A stretch of 64,000 bases of DNA from Glycomyces terrestris (lineage in GTDB: Bacteria; Actinomycetota; Actinomycetes; Mycobacteriales; Micromonosporaceae). Location of the stretch: assembly GCF_003933745.1 (NCBI RefSeq), contig NZ_RSEB01000001.1:930001-994000 (forward strand). Direction: 5' to 3'. A program made the translations under genes and the position numbers. The notes under the pieces were generated by a model. It saw only the letters and a list, made by a program, of their open reading frames with translations, was not told where the DNA came from and searched no databases. Positions 1 through 8,288 of the stretch are shown piece by piece. Numbering within the stretch: the stretch's first letter is position 1; the number at the start of each line of letters is the position of its first letter.

Positions 1-90
1 ACGCTCGACTATGACGCGGAGACGATCTTCGCGGGGAGCGCGGAGTTCATGGAGCGGCAGCTGGCGAAGGCACGGAGCGTCCATGACTGA
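1..90 (+). CDS. C-terminal end of an unidentified protein (partial)
   Basis: Frame 1 is open from the first base and ends at the TGA at 88-90, giving a 29-residue tail that ends in ...AKARSVHD. The next gene starts at an ATG at 83 inside this tail, so the two overlap by 8 bases and are probably co-transcribed and translationally coupled. The visible residues are hydrophilic and probably helical. I do not recognise the family from so short a piece. Confidence refers to it being a real gene end, which rests on the overlap with the next start and on the GC-rich third positions. Confidence 0.6.
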   Translation, partial: TLDYDAETIFAGSAEFMERQLAKARSVHD

Positions 91-583
91 GCGGGGCGAG
101 GAGCCTGAGCGCAGCGAGCAGGAGGACGGCCGCGAGGGCGAGCTCCTGCCCGAGGACGTGGACCGGCGGTTCAACGAGCTCATCAAGGACCTGGAGGACC
201 CGGGCCTGGGGCTGACGAAGGCGTACGGCGCGGAGGAGCATCCGGCGGACGCCGTGCCGATGACGCCGCCGGCGTCGGCGGCGTCCGATGAGGAGCCGGG
301 CCTGCTGGAGCTGTGGGACGCGGACCTGCCGGACGACGAGGAGGACGACTACGATCCTCCGGAGCCGCCGCCGGTGCCGTGGCCGAGCCTGCCCGCGGTG
401 GGCGGGGTGCTGCTCGTGATCGCGGGCTTGGCGCTCCTGGTGAACCCGGGCATCGCGCCGCTGGGCACGAACCCGGGCCGCCTGGTCGGCTTCTGCGGGT
501 TCCTGATCGGCGTGTGGCTCCTGATCAGCCGCCTCCGCCCGGACAAGGACGCCGACGACCCGGACGACGGCGCGGTCGTCTGA
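83..583 (+). CDS. Small two-helix membrane protein, conserved actinobacterial type
   Basis: The protein has 166 residues. The first hundred or so are acidic and proline-rich and look disordered and cytoplasmic. Two hydrophobic segments follow (about residues 104-124 and 131-148) with a GTNPGR turn between them, then an acidic tail. This architecture is common among uncharacterised actinobacterial membrane proteins. An in-frame ATG at 11 exists, but the start at 83 is preferred because it overlaps the upstream stop and the extra N-terminal residues look like out-of-frame translation. No enzymatic motif is visible and I give no function. Partners are likely encoded upstream of the window. Confidence 0.6.
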   Translation: MTERGEEPERSEQEDGREGELLPEDVDRRFNELIKDLEDPGLGLTKAYGAEEHPADAVPMTPPASAASDEEPGLLELWDADLPDDEEDDYDPPEPPPVPWPSLPAVGGVLLVIAGLALLVNPGIAPLGTNPGRLVGFCGFLIGVWLLISRLRPDKDADDPDDGAVV

Positions 584-678
584 CGCGCCGCTTCAGGTCC
601 CCTTCAGGTTCACCCCGGTAGCTTCGAAACCGGGGGCCCTTCCCTCGCCGTCGGCGGGGTCGGTGGTGTGCGCGGCGG

Positions 679-1314
679 TCAGTCCTTCTTGCCGGCGGCG
701 AGCCAGGAGAGGATCGCGTCGAGGAGTCCTTCCGCGCCGGCGCCTTTGAAGACGTCGTCGGGGGAGCCGGCGAAGGTCAGGGGGGCGGTGCCGTAGGCGT
801 CGGCCACGGCCTGGGCCTCTTTGGACTGGGTCTCGGACTCGGCGACGACGAGGAGCACCGGCGGGGCGCCGACCGGGCGCGGGGGCTGCTTGGGGACCTG
901 GCGCGGGGAGACGAGCACCAGGCCGGCGGTCGGGTAGCGGCCCGCGGCGAGCGCGGCCCAGGCCGCGCCCTCCTTGTGTCCGATGAGGACGGCCTGGCGG
1001 GGCACGGTGACCGCGGCCTGCACGAGGTCGTGGGCGCGGGCCTCGAGGCCGCCCTCGGCGGCGGGGGTGCCGCCCTGGCCGCGCACGCTCACGGCGGCCG
1101 CGTACCGGCCGGAGGTCGCGATCCGCTTGAGCCACAAGGCGTTGAAGGCCGCCGCGCCGGCGGGGTCGCCGGTGCAGCACAGGACCGGGCTGGCCTCGGG
1201 GTCGTCCTTGATCTCCAGGTCGAAGAGGTCGGCGGGCTCGAAGAACGCGTACTCGCGCTTGACGGGGGCGGGAGCGGGGGTGCGGGCGCGCCGGACCCAG
1301 GCGGCGAGGCTCAT
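679..1314 (-). CDS. Alpha/beta-hydrolase-fold protein lacking the catalytic triad
   Basis: The protein has 211 residues and the alternating strand-helix pattern of an alpha/beta hydrolase. The nucleophile elbow, normally G-x-S-x-G, reads GHKEG at residues 112-116, so lysine 114 sits where the serine should be. The acid position after the strand LLVVAESE and the late histidine position (AGSPDDVF, about residues 182-189) also lack the expected residues. By family knowledge it should be inactive as an esterase or lipase and is more likely a binding or partner protein. Its ATG overlaps the stop of the upstream monooxygenase gene (ATGA at 1311-1314), so the two are translationally coupled and probably work together. 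An unusual active site using other residues cannot be excluded. Confidence 0.75.
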   Translation of the reverse strand: MSLAAWVRRARTPAPAPVKREYAFFEPADLFDLEIKDDPEASPVLCCTGDPAGAAAFNALWLKRIATSGRYAAAVSVRGQGGTPAAEGGLEARAHDLVQAAVTVPRQAVLIGHKEGAAWAALAAGRYPTAGLVLVSPRQVPKQPPRPVGAPPVLLVVAESETQSKEAQAVADAYGTAPLTFAGSPDDVFKGAGAEGLLDAILSWLAAGKKD

Positions 1315-2663
1315 TTGGCGGGCTCCTGTTCGAGGGTGTCGATGATGCGTCCGAGGCTGGCGAGGTACTGCTCGGCGTCCACGGCGAGCTGGTGCCGCGG
1401 CGACGACCCCGCGGGCCGCGCGGTGTCCTGCTCGGCCTCGCTGCGGACCTGGACGCGGAAGTTCGCGGCGCGCTCGGGGTCGCTCTTGCGCACCAGGAGC
1501 CAGTGGGCGATGGCGTGGGTCTGCCAGTGGACGATCGGGAGCACCCCGACGCCGGGCTCGACGAGGCCGGCGACCGCGAGGGTCTCCTTGTGCGGGGAGA
1601 ACATGCGCGCGTACAGCTTCGGGTAGGGCGAGTCCCCCTCGATGCCGAGCAGCTTCGGGTCGACCGAGGTGAACTTGGGCCGGTACCCGGTGGCGAGGAC
1701 GACGAGGTCGGGGCGCATCTCGGTGCCGTCGGCGAAGGCCACGTCGAAGCCGTCGAAGCGGGCGACCTCGCCGCGGCGCTGGATGGAGCCGTCGCCGACG
1801 TGCTCCATGTAGCGGCCGTTGCGCACCGGCTCCTCCTCGAGCGGGCGGCCCTCGGCGGCGACGCCCATGCGGGCGGCGAGGGCCGCCGGTCCTTTGAGGA
1901 GGCGGTCGGTGAGGAAGCGGCGCAGGAACTTCGGGCGCGAGGCCAGGCGCGCGAGCGCGTAGTCGGAGGGCTCGCCGCCGAGGTACTTCGGCAGGTGCCA
2001 GGAGCCGCGGCGCACGGAGTGGACGCAGCTGGCGGCGTTCACGGCGGCCTCGCAGGCGATGTCGGCGCCGGAGTTGCCGCCGCCGACGACGAGGACGTGC
2101 TTGCCGCGCAGGCGGGAGGGGTCCTTGAGCTGCGAGGAGTGGAGGACCGAGCCGCGGAACTGGTCGAGGCCGGGGTAGGACGGCAGGTTCGGGGACCAGT
2201 GGTGGCCGGTGGCGATGATGACGGCGGCGTAGCGGAGGCGGCGGGCGGCGTTCCCGGCGGCGGGCTTGACGACGACCTCGAAGCGGGAGCCGTCGACGGG
2301 TTCGACGTGGGAGATCTCGGAGCCGTACCAGATGTGCTCGGAGAGCCCGAAGTGCTTGGCGTACGAGGTCAGGTAGGCGAGCATCTGGGCCGCGGACGGA
2401 TAGTCGGGCCAGTCGTCGGGCATGGGGAAGTCGGGGATCTCGGTCTGGGACCGGGAGGTGACCAGGTGGGTGTTCGGGTAGAGCGGGCTGTGCTGGTTCT
2501 GCGGGTTCCACAGGCCGCCGAGGACGGTGTCCCGCTCGTAGCAGTCCACTTCGAAGCCGTTCTCGCGGAGGTTCTTGACCGCTATGAGGCCCGACGCCCC
2601 GGCGCCGATCACGCAGACGGCCTCGCCGCGGTCGTACGCGGCCTGGGAGGAGTACTCCTGCAA
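1311..2663 (-). CDS. Flavin-containing monooxygenase (FMO-like, FAD and NADPH dependent)
   Basis: The protein has 450 residues. An FAD-binding Rossmann motif GAGASG lies near residue 20, the NADPH-binding motif GGGNSG near the middle, and the ATGY motif towards the C-terminus. The FMO fingerprint region reads FRGSVLHSSQL, with leucine where FMOs have Tyr/Phe and Baeyer-Villiger enzymes have Trp-Pro, so the substrate class is unclear. The likely reaction is N- or S-oxygenation of a small nucleophilic compound. The start is a TTG at 2663 preceded on the minus strand by AAGGAG at a good distance. It is coupled to the downstream degenerate hydrolase and divergent from the P450 gene 155 bp away, which suggests one oxidative or detoxification locus. 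Confidence 0.85.
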   Translation of the reverse strand: MQEYSSQAAYDRGEAVCVIGAGASGLIAVKNLRENGFEVDCYERDTVLGGLWNPQNQHSPLYPNTHLVTSRSQTEIPDFPMPDDWPDYPSAAQMLAYLTSYAKHFGLSEHIWYGSEISHVEPVDGSRFEVVVKPAAGNAARRLRYAAVIIATGHHWSPNLPSYPGLDQFRGSVLHSSQLKDPSRLRGKHVLVVGGGNSGADIACEAAVNAASCVHSVRRGSWHLPKYLGGEPSDYALARLASRPKFLRRFLTDRLLKGPAALAARMGVAAEGRPLEEEPVRNGRYMEHVGDGSIQRRGEVARFDGFDVAFADGTEMRPDLVVLATGYRPKFTSVDPKLLGIEGDSPYPKLYARMFSPHKETLAVAGLVEPGVGVLPIVHWQTHAIAHWLLVRKSDPERAANFRVQVRSEAEQDTARPAGSSPRHQLAVDAEQYLASLGRIIDTLEQEPAK

Positions 2664-2818
2664 GGGAACGGTCTCCTTCTGTGGGCATTGCTCTTGTGCC
2701 GGACGGCGCCGCCGGCGCTCGCCGGCGGGCGGTGCCGGCCTGGGTGAGACGCGCCGAAAGACTGAGAGCAGATTACCGTGAGCGGGCCTCGTACGTTCGG
2801 GGGAGGTAGGCTGCGCCC

Positions 2819-3943
2819 GTGCTCTACGAGCTGTGGAAACATCCGCGCCCCGCCGCCGCGGTGTTCCGGCAGGACGGGCAGGTCGTGGTCGCCTCGCACC
2901 GCCTCGCCCGGGAGGTCCTGGCCGACCGGGAGCGGTTCTCGGCCGCGAACGCCCTGGACGCGGTCGTCCCGATCCCCGCCGGGCCGCTGCGCGAGCTGGC
3001 GTCCCACCGGTTCCGGCTCCCGGCGACGCTGGCGAACAACGACACCCCTTCGCACGCGGGCATTCGCGAGCGGTTCGGGGAGGTGTTCGCGCCGGCCCGG
3101 GTGGCGGCGCTGCGCCCCTGGCTGACGGGGCTCGCGCGGCGCACGGCCGCGGGCGTCGCGCACCGGCTGCGAGCGGGCGAGGCCGTCGACGTGGACGCGG
3201 CGGTGTCGTCGGAGATCCCGCTGGCGGCCCTGGCGCGGCTCATGGACCTCGACGTGGCCGCGACCGGTGAGGTCAAGCGGTTCAGCCGCGCGGCCCTGGA
3301 GCTGTTCTGGGGCGACCCCGACCTGGACCGCCAGCGCGAGCTGGCCGAGACGGTGGGGCCGTTCCATGCGCTGCTGCGGGGCTGGGCGGCCGTGTCGACC
3401 GGTGCCACCCGGGGTCTGCTGGAGGAGCACGGGGAGGACGCGGCGACGGCGGCGCTGTTCTTCCTGCTGGTGGCGGGCCAGGAGACGACGTCGCAGTTCT
3501 TGACGCTGCTGCTGCACCGCCTGGTGGTGGAGCCGGGCCTGCTGGACCATGACGCGGCCGCGATCGTGGAGGAGGGTTTGCGGCTGCTGCCGCCGATCAC
3601 GTCGTGGCGGCGGGTGGCGTTGCGGGACATGGACCTCGGCGGGGTGCCGGTGGCGGCGGGCGACTCGGTGCTGGTGTGGCTGGCGGCGGCGGGGGCCGAC
3701 GAGGGTGTGGCGGCGTGCCCGGCGGCGATGGTCCCGGGCCAGCGCGGGTCGCGGCGGCATCTGGCGTTCGGGGCGGGCGCGCACCGCTGCCTGGGGAGCC
3801 AGCTGTCGCGACTGGAGGCGGAGGTGGTGGTGGCGGAGTTCGCGCCGCTGCTCCCCCGTTGCGCGGTGGTGGCGGCGCCGGTGAGCGACCCGAACCTGTC
3901 GTTCCGGATGCCGAGCCCGCTGGTGGTGCGGCTGCGCGGGTGA
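2819..3943 (+). CDS. Cytochrome P450
   Basis: The protein has 374 residues, slightly short for a bacterial P450 (about 400). The I-helix oxygen-binding motif AGQETT, the K-helix E-x-x-R (in EEGLRLLPP) and the haem-ligand loop FGAGAHRCLG, with cysteine about residue 324, are all present, so it should be an active haem monooxygenase. No ferredoxin or reductase gene is adjacent, so redox partners are encoded elsewhere. The start is a GTG with GGGAGG about 8 bases upstream. The gene is divergent from the FMO pair and followed after 54 bases by a Nudix hydrolase in the same direction. The substrate cannot be predicted. Confidence 0.92.
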   Translation: MLYELWKHPRPAAAVFRQDGQVVVASHRLAREVLADRERFSAANALDAVVPIPAGPLRELASHRFRLPATLANNDTPSHAGIRERFGEVFAPARVAALRPWLTGLARRTAAGVAHRLRAGEAVDVDAAVSSEIPLAALARLMDLDVAATGEVKRFSRAALELFWGDPDLDRQRELAETVGPFHALLRGWAAVSTGATRGLLEEHGEDAATAALFFLLVAGQETTSQFLTLLLHRLVVEPGLLDHDAAAIVEEGLRLLPPITSWRRVALRDMDLGGVPVAAGDSVLVWLAAAGADEGVAACPAAMVPGQRGSRRHLAFGAGAHRCLGSQLSRLEAEVVVAEFAPLLPRCAVVAAPVSDPNLSFRMPSPLVVRLRG

Positions 3944-3997
3944 GCGGTGGCGGTATTGCGCTTGCGTTGGGGTGCATGCGCTTGCCAGGCTGTCGGG

Positions 3998-4516
3998 ATG
4001 CCTGAGTTCTTGGAGTTCCGCCAGCGCGGCACCGCCTATGTCCTTCGCGATCTTCCGGGCGGGCCAGGGGTCGAGGTCCTCGTGATGCTCCATGTGGACG
4101 ATCCGGAGGCGGGGGTGCAGGTCCCCGGGGGCGGGGCGCGGCCGGGCGAGACGCCCGGGGAGACGGCGCTGCGGGAGGCGGTGGAGGAGACCGGGGTGCG
4201 CGGCGTGCGGTTCGGGGAGGTGTTGGGCAGCAAGCTGATGGCGGTCCCGGAGTGGCGCGACTTCGACTACCAGGTGAACACGTACTCGTGGATGGAGACC
4301 GACGATCCGCGCGCCGCGTGGGACCACACGGTCCCGGTCACGGGCGACGCGGACGACGGGCTGCGGATGCGCTGCGAGTTCCGCAGCGTGGCGGCGTCGG
4401 GGATCGACTGGGGCCTGGACTGGCTGCTGGGTGCGGCGGTGCCGCGATTCACGGCGGCGCGGGCGCTGCCTGGGACGATGCGGGCGCCGGGGGTAGGGGC
4501 GCCCGCATCGCGTTGA
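3998..4516 (+). CDS. Nudix hydrolase
   Basis: The protein has 172 residues. The Nudix box is complete (a glycine followed by ARPGET, then REAVEETGV), so it should hydrolyse a nucleoside diphosphate linked to some moiety X, using Mg2+ held by the glutamates. The ATG at 3998 is preferred. A GTG at 3947 would add 17 residues that look non-native. The C-terminal tail is rich in Ala, Gly and Pro. It follows the P450 gene and could be its partner in an operon, or a general housekeeping enzyme. The substrate is not predictable from sequence. Confidence 0.88.
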   Translation: MPEFLEFRQRGTAYVLRDLPGGPGVEVLVMLHVDDPEAGVQVPGGGARPGETPGETALREAVEETGVRGVRFGEVLGSKLMAVPEWRDFDYQVNTYSWMETDDPRAAWDHTVPVTGDADDGLRMRCEFRSVAASGIDWGLDWLLGAAVPRFTAARALPGTMRAPGVGAPASR

Positions 4517-4933
4517 TATGGCCCGAATAGGGCCGGATCGCTGCCAAATGTAGCGGAGGCGTTCCACTGCGCGGGCGGCCCGGGCGCGGATGCGGACGGG
4601 TGCGGCGGGCGCGGTCGGCGGGCGGGCGCGACGCGGCGGGCGGTTCGGGCGCGGACCGGATCGGTGGTAGCGGAGCGCCACGGACCGGGAGGGCACGTGG
4701 CGCTGGCCGGCTCGGTGGTCGCGGAGCGCCACAGCCCGGGTGGGCACGCGGCGCTGCGAGCGCGGACCGGGAGAGCACATGGCGCGCTGCGGTCGCGGAC
4801 CGGCCGCGGATGTGCGTGCACCGGCGCTTCGGGCGGGCTGCCAGAGAGGATCGCGGACCGGCCGCGGCGCGAGAGCGGCCCGGCAGCGGCGTCACGCGGC
4901 CCCGGACCGCACGGCGCGTCCCGGCCGTCGGTG
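4517..4933. other. Intergenic region with imperfect repeats, no convincing gene
   Basis: This 417-bp gap lies between the converging Nudix and bioD genes. Reading frames cross it but all are Arg/Ala/Pro-rich and repetitive, as expected from GC-rich non-coding DNA. It contains the repeats at 4661-4790 and many short GC-rich inverted motifs that could act as bidirectional terminators. Confidence 0.6.
4661..4790. repeat. Imperfect 51-bp tandem repeat, two and a half copies
   Basis: Copy 1 runs about 4661-4711 and copy 2 about 4712-4762. Both start with TCGGTGGT and share GCGGAGCGCCAC and GGGCAC, with roughly 80 % identity by eye. A third piece from about 4763 repeats only the second half (CGGACCGGGAGAGCAC). 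The array is non-coding and lies between convergent genes, which suggests local slippage or an old duplication. Confidence 0.6.
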
Positions 4934-5596
4934 TCAGTGCAGCGCTTCAGGTTCAGGGAGCGCGAACCATTCGGCGGCGGCGAGGCGGAACGCCTCGGGG
5001 TCGAGGTTCGCGGCGCCGTCGGGGATCCAGCCGAGGCGGTCGCCGGGGAGGTCGGTGAGGTTCTCGTATTCGGCGATGCCGGGGTGGAGCGGCCAGGCGC
5101 CGATGACGACGGCCGTGTCGATGCCGCGGCGGGAGAGGGCTTCGAGGGTGAGCGTCGTGTGGTTGAGGGTGCCGAGGCCGGCACGGGCGACGACGACGGC
5201 GGGGCAGCCGAGTTCGACGGCGAGGTCGCGGGCGGTCCAGCCGTCCTGGCCGAGCTGGACGAGGAGGCCGCCGGCGCCTTCGAGGAGGACGACCTCGGCC
5301 GGGGAGTCGAGGGCGGCGTCGGCGGCCTCGGCGAGTTTGAGGAGCGGGAGGCCGCTGCGGCGCGCGGCCGCGTAGGGCGCGAGCGGGTCCGGGTAGGAGG
5401 CGAGGGCGCGGGCGGGCGCGCCGGAGAGGCGGGTGATCTCGGCGGCGTCGTCGTCATCGCCGGTCTGGGCGATCTTGATGACGTCGACGCTGCGGCCCTG
5501 GCGGATGAGGGCGGCGGCGAGTCCGGCGGTGGTGACGGTCTTGCCGACGCCGGTGTCGGTGCCGGTCACCAGGACCGGGCCTTCGAAGGTGATCAT
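4934..5596 (-). CDS. bioD: Dethiobiotin synthetase (BioD)
   Basis: The protein has 220 residues, the normal size. It closes the ureido ring: 7,8-diaminopelargonate + CO2 + ATP gives dethiobiotin. The P-loop GTDTGVGKT is at the N-terminus. The K-x-x-Q-T-G motif reads KIAQTG rather than the usual KPVQTG, and EGAGG is present. The ATG at 5596 overlaps the bioF stop (ATGA), so it is translationally coupled as the last gene of bioA-bioF-bioD. The bioB gene for the final step is not in the window. Confidence 0.95.
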   Translation of the reverse strand: MITFEGPVLVTGTDTGVGKTVTTAGLAAALIRQGRSVDVIKIAQTGDDDDAAEITRLSGAPARALASYPDPLAPYAAARRSGLPLLKLAEAADAALDSPAEVVLLEGAGGLLVQLGQDGWTARDLAVELGCPAVVVARAGLGTLNHTTLTLEALSRRGIDTAVVIGAWPLHPGIAEYENLTDLPGDRLGWIPDGAANLDPEAFRLAAAEWFALPEPEALH

Positions 5597-6969
5597 GGGC
5601 GGGCCTCCAGGACGGTGTCGAGGGCGTGCGCGAAGTCGTCCGCGGGGACGCCGGTGTTGACGGTGATGCGCAGGCGGGAGCGGTGGTCGGGGGTGGACGG
5701 GGGCCGGAAGCAGCCGACGGCGACGCCGCGGGCGGCGCAGCGCGCGGCCCACGCGGCGGCGGCGTGCGAGTCTCCGGCGGGCGGTGAGCAGACGCCGGCG
5801 GCGGGCGCGGGGGCGCCGAGGGCCGCGGCGGCGAGGGCGGCGCGGCGGTGGAGTTCGGTTCGGGCGCTTCGGGATTCGCGGGCGATGGCGAGGGCCGCGG
5901 CGGCGCCGGCGATCACGGCGGGCGGCGGGGCGGTGTCGTAGATGAAGGTGCGGCCGGTGTCGTGGAGGTGGCGGCGCAGGGCGGCCGGGCCGGCGACGAC
6001 GCCGCCCGCGGCCCCGAGCGCTTTCGAGAGCGTGGCGGTGACGACGACCCCGGGGTCGCCCGCGAGTCCGGCGGCGGCGACGCCGCCGGCGCCGTCCGGG
6101 CCGATCGTGCCGATCGCGTGGGCCTCGTCGACGAGGAGGAGCGCGCCGTGCGCGCTCGTGAGCGCGGCCAGGTCGCGGAGCGGGGCGGCGTCGCCGAGGA
6201 CGGAGTACACCGACTCGACGGCGACGAGCGCGGGCCGCAGCGCGCGCAGCTGCCGTTCGAGGTCGTCGAGGTCGTTGTGCGCGAACGTGTCCGAGGGCTT
6301 CCCGGCGAGGCGGGCGGCGTCGTGGAGGGAGGCGTGGGCGTGCGCGTCGAGGAGGACCGGCCCGGCCGCGAGCGCGGCGACCGCGCCGAGGTTCGCGAGG
6401 TATCCGGAGGAGTAAAGGACGGCGGTCTCGGTGCCGGTGAGGCGGGCGAAGTCCGCTTCGAACGCTTCGTGGACGCCGGTGGTGCCGCGCACGAGCCGCG
6501 AGCCGCCCGCGCCGAGCCCGTGCTCCCGCAGCGCGGCCTCGGCGGCGGCGAGGACGCCGGGGTGGCGCGAGAGCCCGAGGTAGTCGTTCCCCGCCAGGTC
6601 GATCGCATCGGCGCGGGCCCGGGCAGTGCGGGTGAGCCCGGCCTTGGCCCGCAGGTCCGCCTTGCGGCCCAAGCGGTCCCAGACGGCGGCAAGCGGGTGC
6701 GGCTCCGCCGGTGCCACGGGACCGGCCGAAGCGTCGGCGGCGCGCGAAGCCCCGGTGCCGGGCGACGTGCTGCGCCGGGCGCCGGTCGGTCGCGGTGGCA
6801 CCGCGAGACCGGCCGACGGCGCGGCGGCGTCGCGCGTTCGCGCGAACTCGGGTCCGGGTGCCGGGCCCTCGGCCACCGGTTCCGGCGTGACGGGCTCGAC
6901 CGCCACCCCCACGTCGGACTGCGTTCGTCGACCGGTTTCGGTAGGCGCAGTGGCGGATTCGGGGCTCAT
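5593..6969 (-). CDS. bioF: 8-amino-7-oxononanoate synthase (BioF) with long N-terminal extension
   Basis: BioF condenses pimeloyl-ACP or pimeloyl-CoA with alanine, using PLP. The PLP-binding lysine is in TLSKALGAAGG, and other family motifs (GNDYLGLSRHP, GAGGSRLVRG, VDEAHAIGTIG) are clear. The protein has 458 residues against about 385 in the family. The excess is an N-terminal stretch of about 75-80 residues rich in Ala, Pro and Thr that looks disordered. The ATG at 6969 overlaps the bioA stop (ATGA), which supports translation of the extension. A later internal start is possible but no obvious ribosome-binding site is seen there. Confidence 0.93.
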   Translation of the reverse strand: MSPESATAPTETGRRTQSDVGVAVEPVTPEPVAEGPAPGPEFARTRDAAAPSAGLAVPPRPTGARRSTSPGTGASRAADASAGPVAPAEPHPLAAVWDRLGRKADLRAKAGLTRTARARADAIDLAGNDYLGLSRHPGVLAAAEAALREHGLGAGGSRLVRGTTGVHEAFEADFARLTGTETAVLYSSGYLANLGAVAALAAGPVLLDAHAHASLHDAARLAGKPSDTFAHNDLDDLERQLRALRPALVAVESVYSVLGDAAPLRDLAALTSAHGALLLVDEAHAIGTIGPDGAGGVAAAGLAGDPGVVVTATLSKALGAAGGVVAGPAALRRHLHDTGRTFIYDTAPPPAVIAGAAAALAIARESRSARTELHRRAALAAAALGAPAPAAGVCSPPAGDSHAAAAWAARCAARGVAVGCFRPPSTPDHRSRLRITVNTGVPADDFAHALDTVLEARP

Positions 6970-8288
6970 GCGAAGACCTCGTCGATCGCGGCGTCGAGGG
7001 CCTCCACGAGGAGGTCGGCCTCGTCGTCGCCGAGGGTCAAGGGCGGCATGAGGACGACTGTGTCGCCGAGGGGCCGCAGCCAGACGCCGCGGTCGCGGGC
7101 GGCGCGGCAGACGCGGAAGCCGGTGCGGTCCCCCGCTGGGGCGACCTCAACGCCGGTCATGGTGCCGAGGCGGCGGACCTCGACCACGCCGTCCTTCGCG
7201 GCCACCGGTTCGAGGAGCTTCCCGAGCCGCTCGCCCAGGCGCGCGGCCCGCCCGACCGCGTCCTCCTCCCCCATGGCGCGCAGGTTCGCCAGCGCGGCGG
7301 CGCAGCACAGCGGGTTCGCGGTGTAGGTGTGGCCGTGGAAGAACGTGCGCGGCGCGGTGTCCCCGGGGCGGGACAGGAACGCCTCGTAGACGTGCTCGGC
7401 GGCGAGCACGGCCGAGAGCGGCAGGTACCCGCCGGTGATGCCCTTGCCGCAGGTGAGGAGGTCGGGGACGACGCCGGCGTGCTCGGCGGCCCACATGCGG
7501 CCGGTGCGGCCGATGCCGGTGGCGACCTCGTCGAAGATCAGCAGCGCGCCGTGCGCGGAGGCGAGTCTCCTTGCGGCGCGCAGGAATTCGGCGTCGTAGT
7601 CGAGCATGCCGGCGGCGCCTTGGACCATCGGCTCGACGATGATCGCGCAGACCTGGTCGCCGTGCTCGTCCATGACCGACCGCAGGTGCGAGAGGGCGGT
7701 GCCGAGGCGGTCGGGGCCGAGGGCGCGGTCGCCGGGCGAGGCGACGCCGATGGTCTCCAGCAGGAGCGGCCGGTACGCCTCGTGGAAGAGGTCGTGGCCG
7801 CCGACGGCGACGGCGCCGAGGGTGTCGCCGTGGTAGGCGTGGTCCAGCCGCACGAACTTCGGCCGGGGGCGCCCGGTCTGCGCCGAGTGCTGGTAGGCGA
7901 TCTTGAGGGCGGCCTCGACGGCGGAGGAGCCGTCGCCGGCGTAGAACACCTTCGTCAGCTCGGGGCCGTCGCCCTCGGGGGCGAGGGCGACGAGGGCCTC
8001 GGCGAGTTCGATGCCGGGGGCGTGGGTGGCGCCGAGGAACGTGGCGTGATCGAGCTTCGCGAGCTGGGCGGCGACGGCGGCGCTGATCGCGGGGTGGCCG
8101 TGCCCGAGGGTCGTGGTCCACAGTGAGGAGACGCCGTCGAGGTATCGGCGGCCGTCGACGTCCCACAGCCAGGGCCCCTCGGCGCGGTCGACGACGACGG
8201 GGTCGTCGGCGGTCCAGGCGGCGTGCTGGGTGAACGGGTGCCAGACGGCGGCGGCGTCCCTGGCGATCCAGGAGGCACTGGCGGACAT
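6966..8288 (-). CDS. bioA: Adenosylmethionine-8-amino-7-oxononanoate aminotransferase (BioA)
   Basis: The protein has 440 residues. BioA transfers an amino group from S-adenosylmethionine to 8-amino-7-oxononanoate to form 7,8-diaminopelargonate. It is a class III PLP aminotransferase: FDEVATGIGRTGRMW is the cofactor-binding region and the PLP lysine lies in CGKGITGG (about residue 282). The WHPFTQH motif near the N-terminus is typical of BioA. AAGGAG ends five bases before the ATG at 8288. A GTG one codon upstream is possible but too close to the ribosome-binding site. First gene of the biotin operon. Confidence 0.96.
   Translation of the reverse strand: MSASASWIARDAAAVWHPFTQHAAWTADDPVVVDRAEGPWLWDVDGRRYLDGVSSLWTTTLGHGHPAISAAVAAQLAKLDHATFLGATHAPGIELAEALVALAPEGDGPELTKVFYAGDGSSAVEAALKIAYQHSAQTGRPRPKFVRLDHAYHGDTLGAVAVGGHDLFHEAYRPLLLETIGVASPGDRALGPDRLGTALSHLRSVMDEHGDQVCAIIVEPMVQGAAGMLDYDAEFLRAARRLASAHGALLIFDEVATGIGRTGRMWAAEHAGVVPDLLTCGKGITGGYLPLSAVLAAEHVYEAFLSRPGDTAPRTFFHGHTYTANPLCCAAALANLRAMGEEDAVGRAARLGERLGKLLEPVAAKDGVVEVRRLGTMTGVEVAPAGDRTGFRVCRAARDRGVWLRPLGDTVVLMPPLTLGDDEADLLVEALDAAIDEVFA

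Noticed and set aside
1311-2663. Baeyer-Villiger monooxygenase assignment for the flavin enzyme
   Set aside because: The FxGxxxHxxx motif is followed by leucine rather than Trp-Pro, so only the broader FMO-like call is supported.
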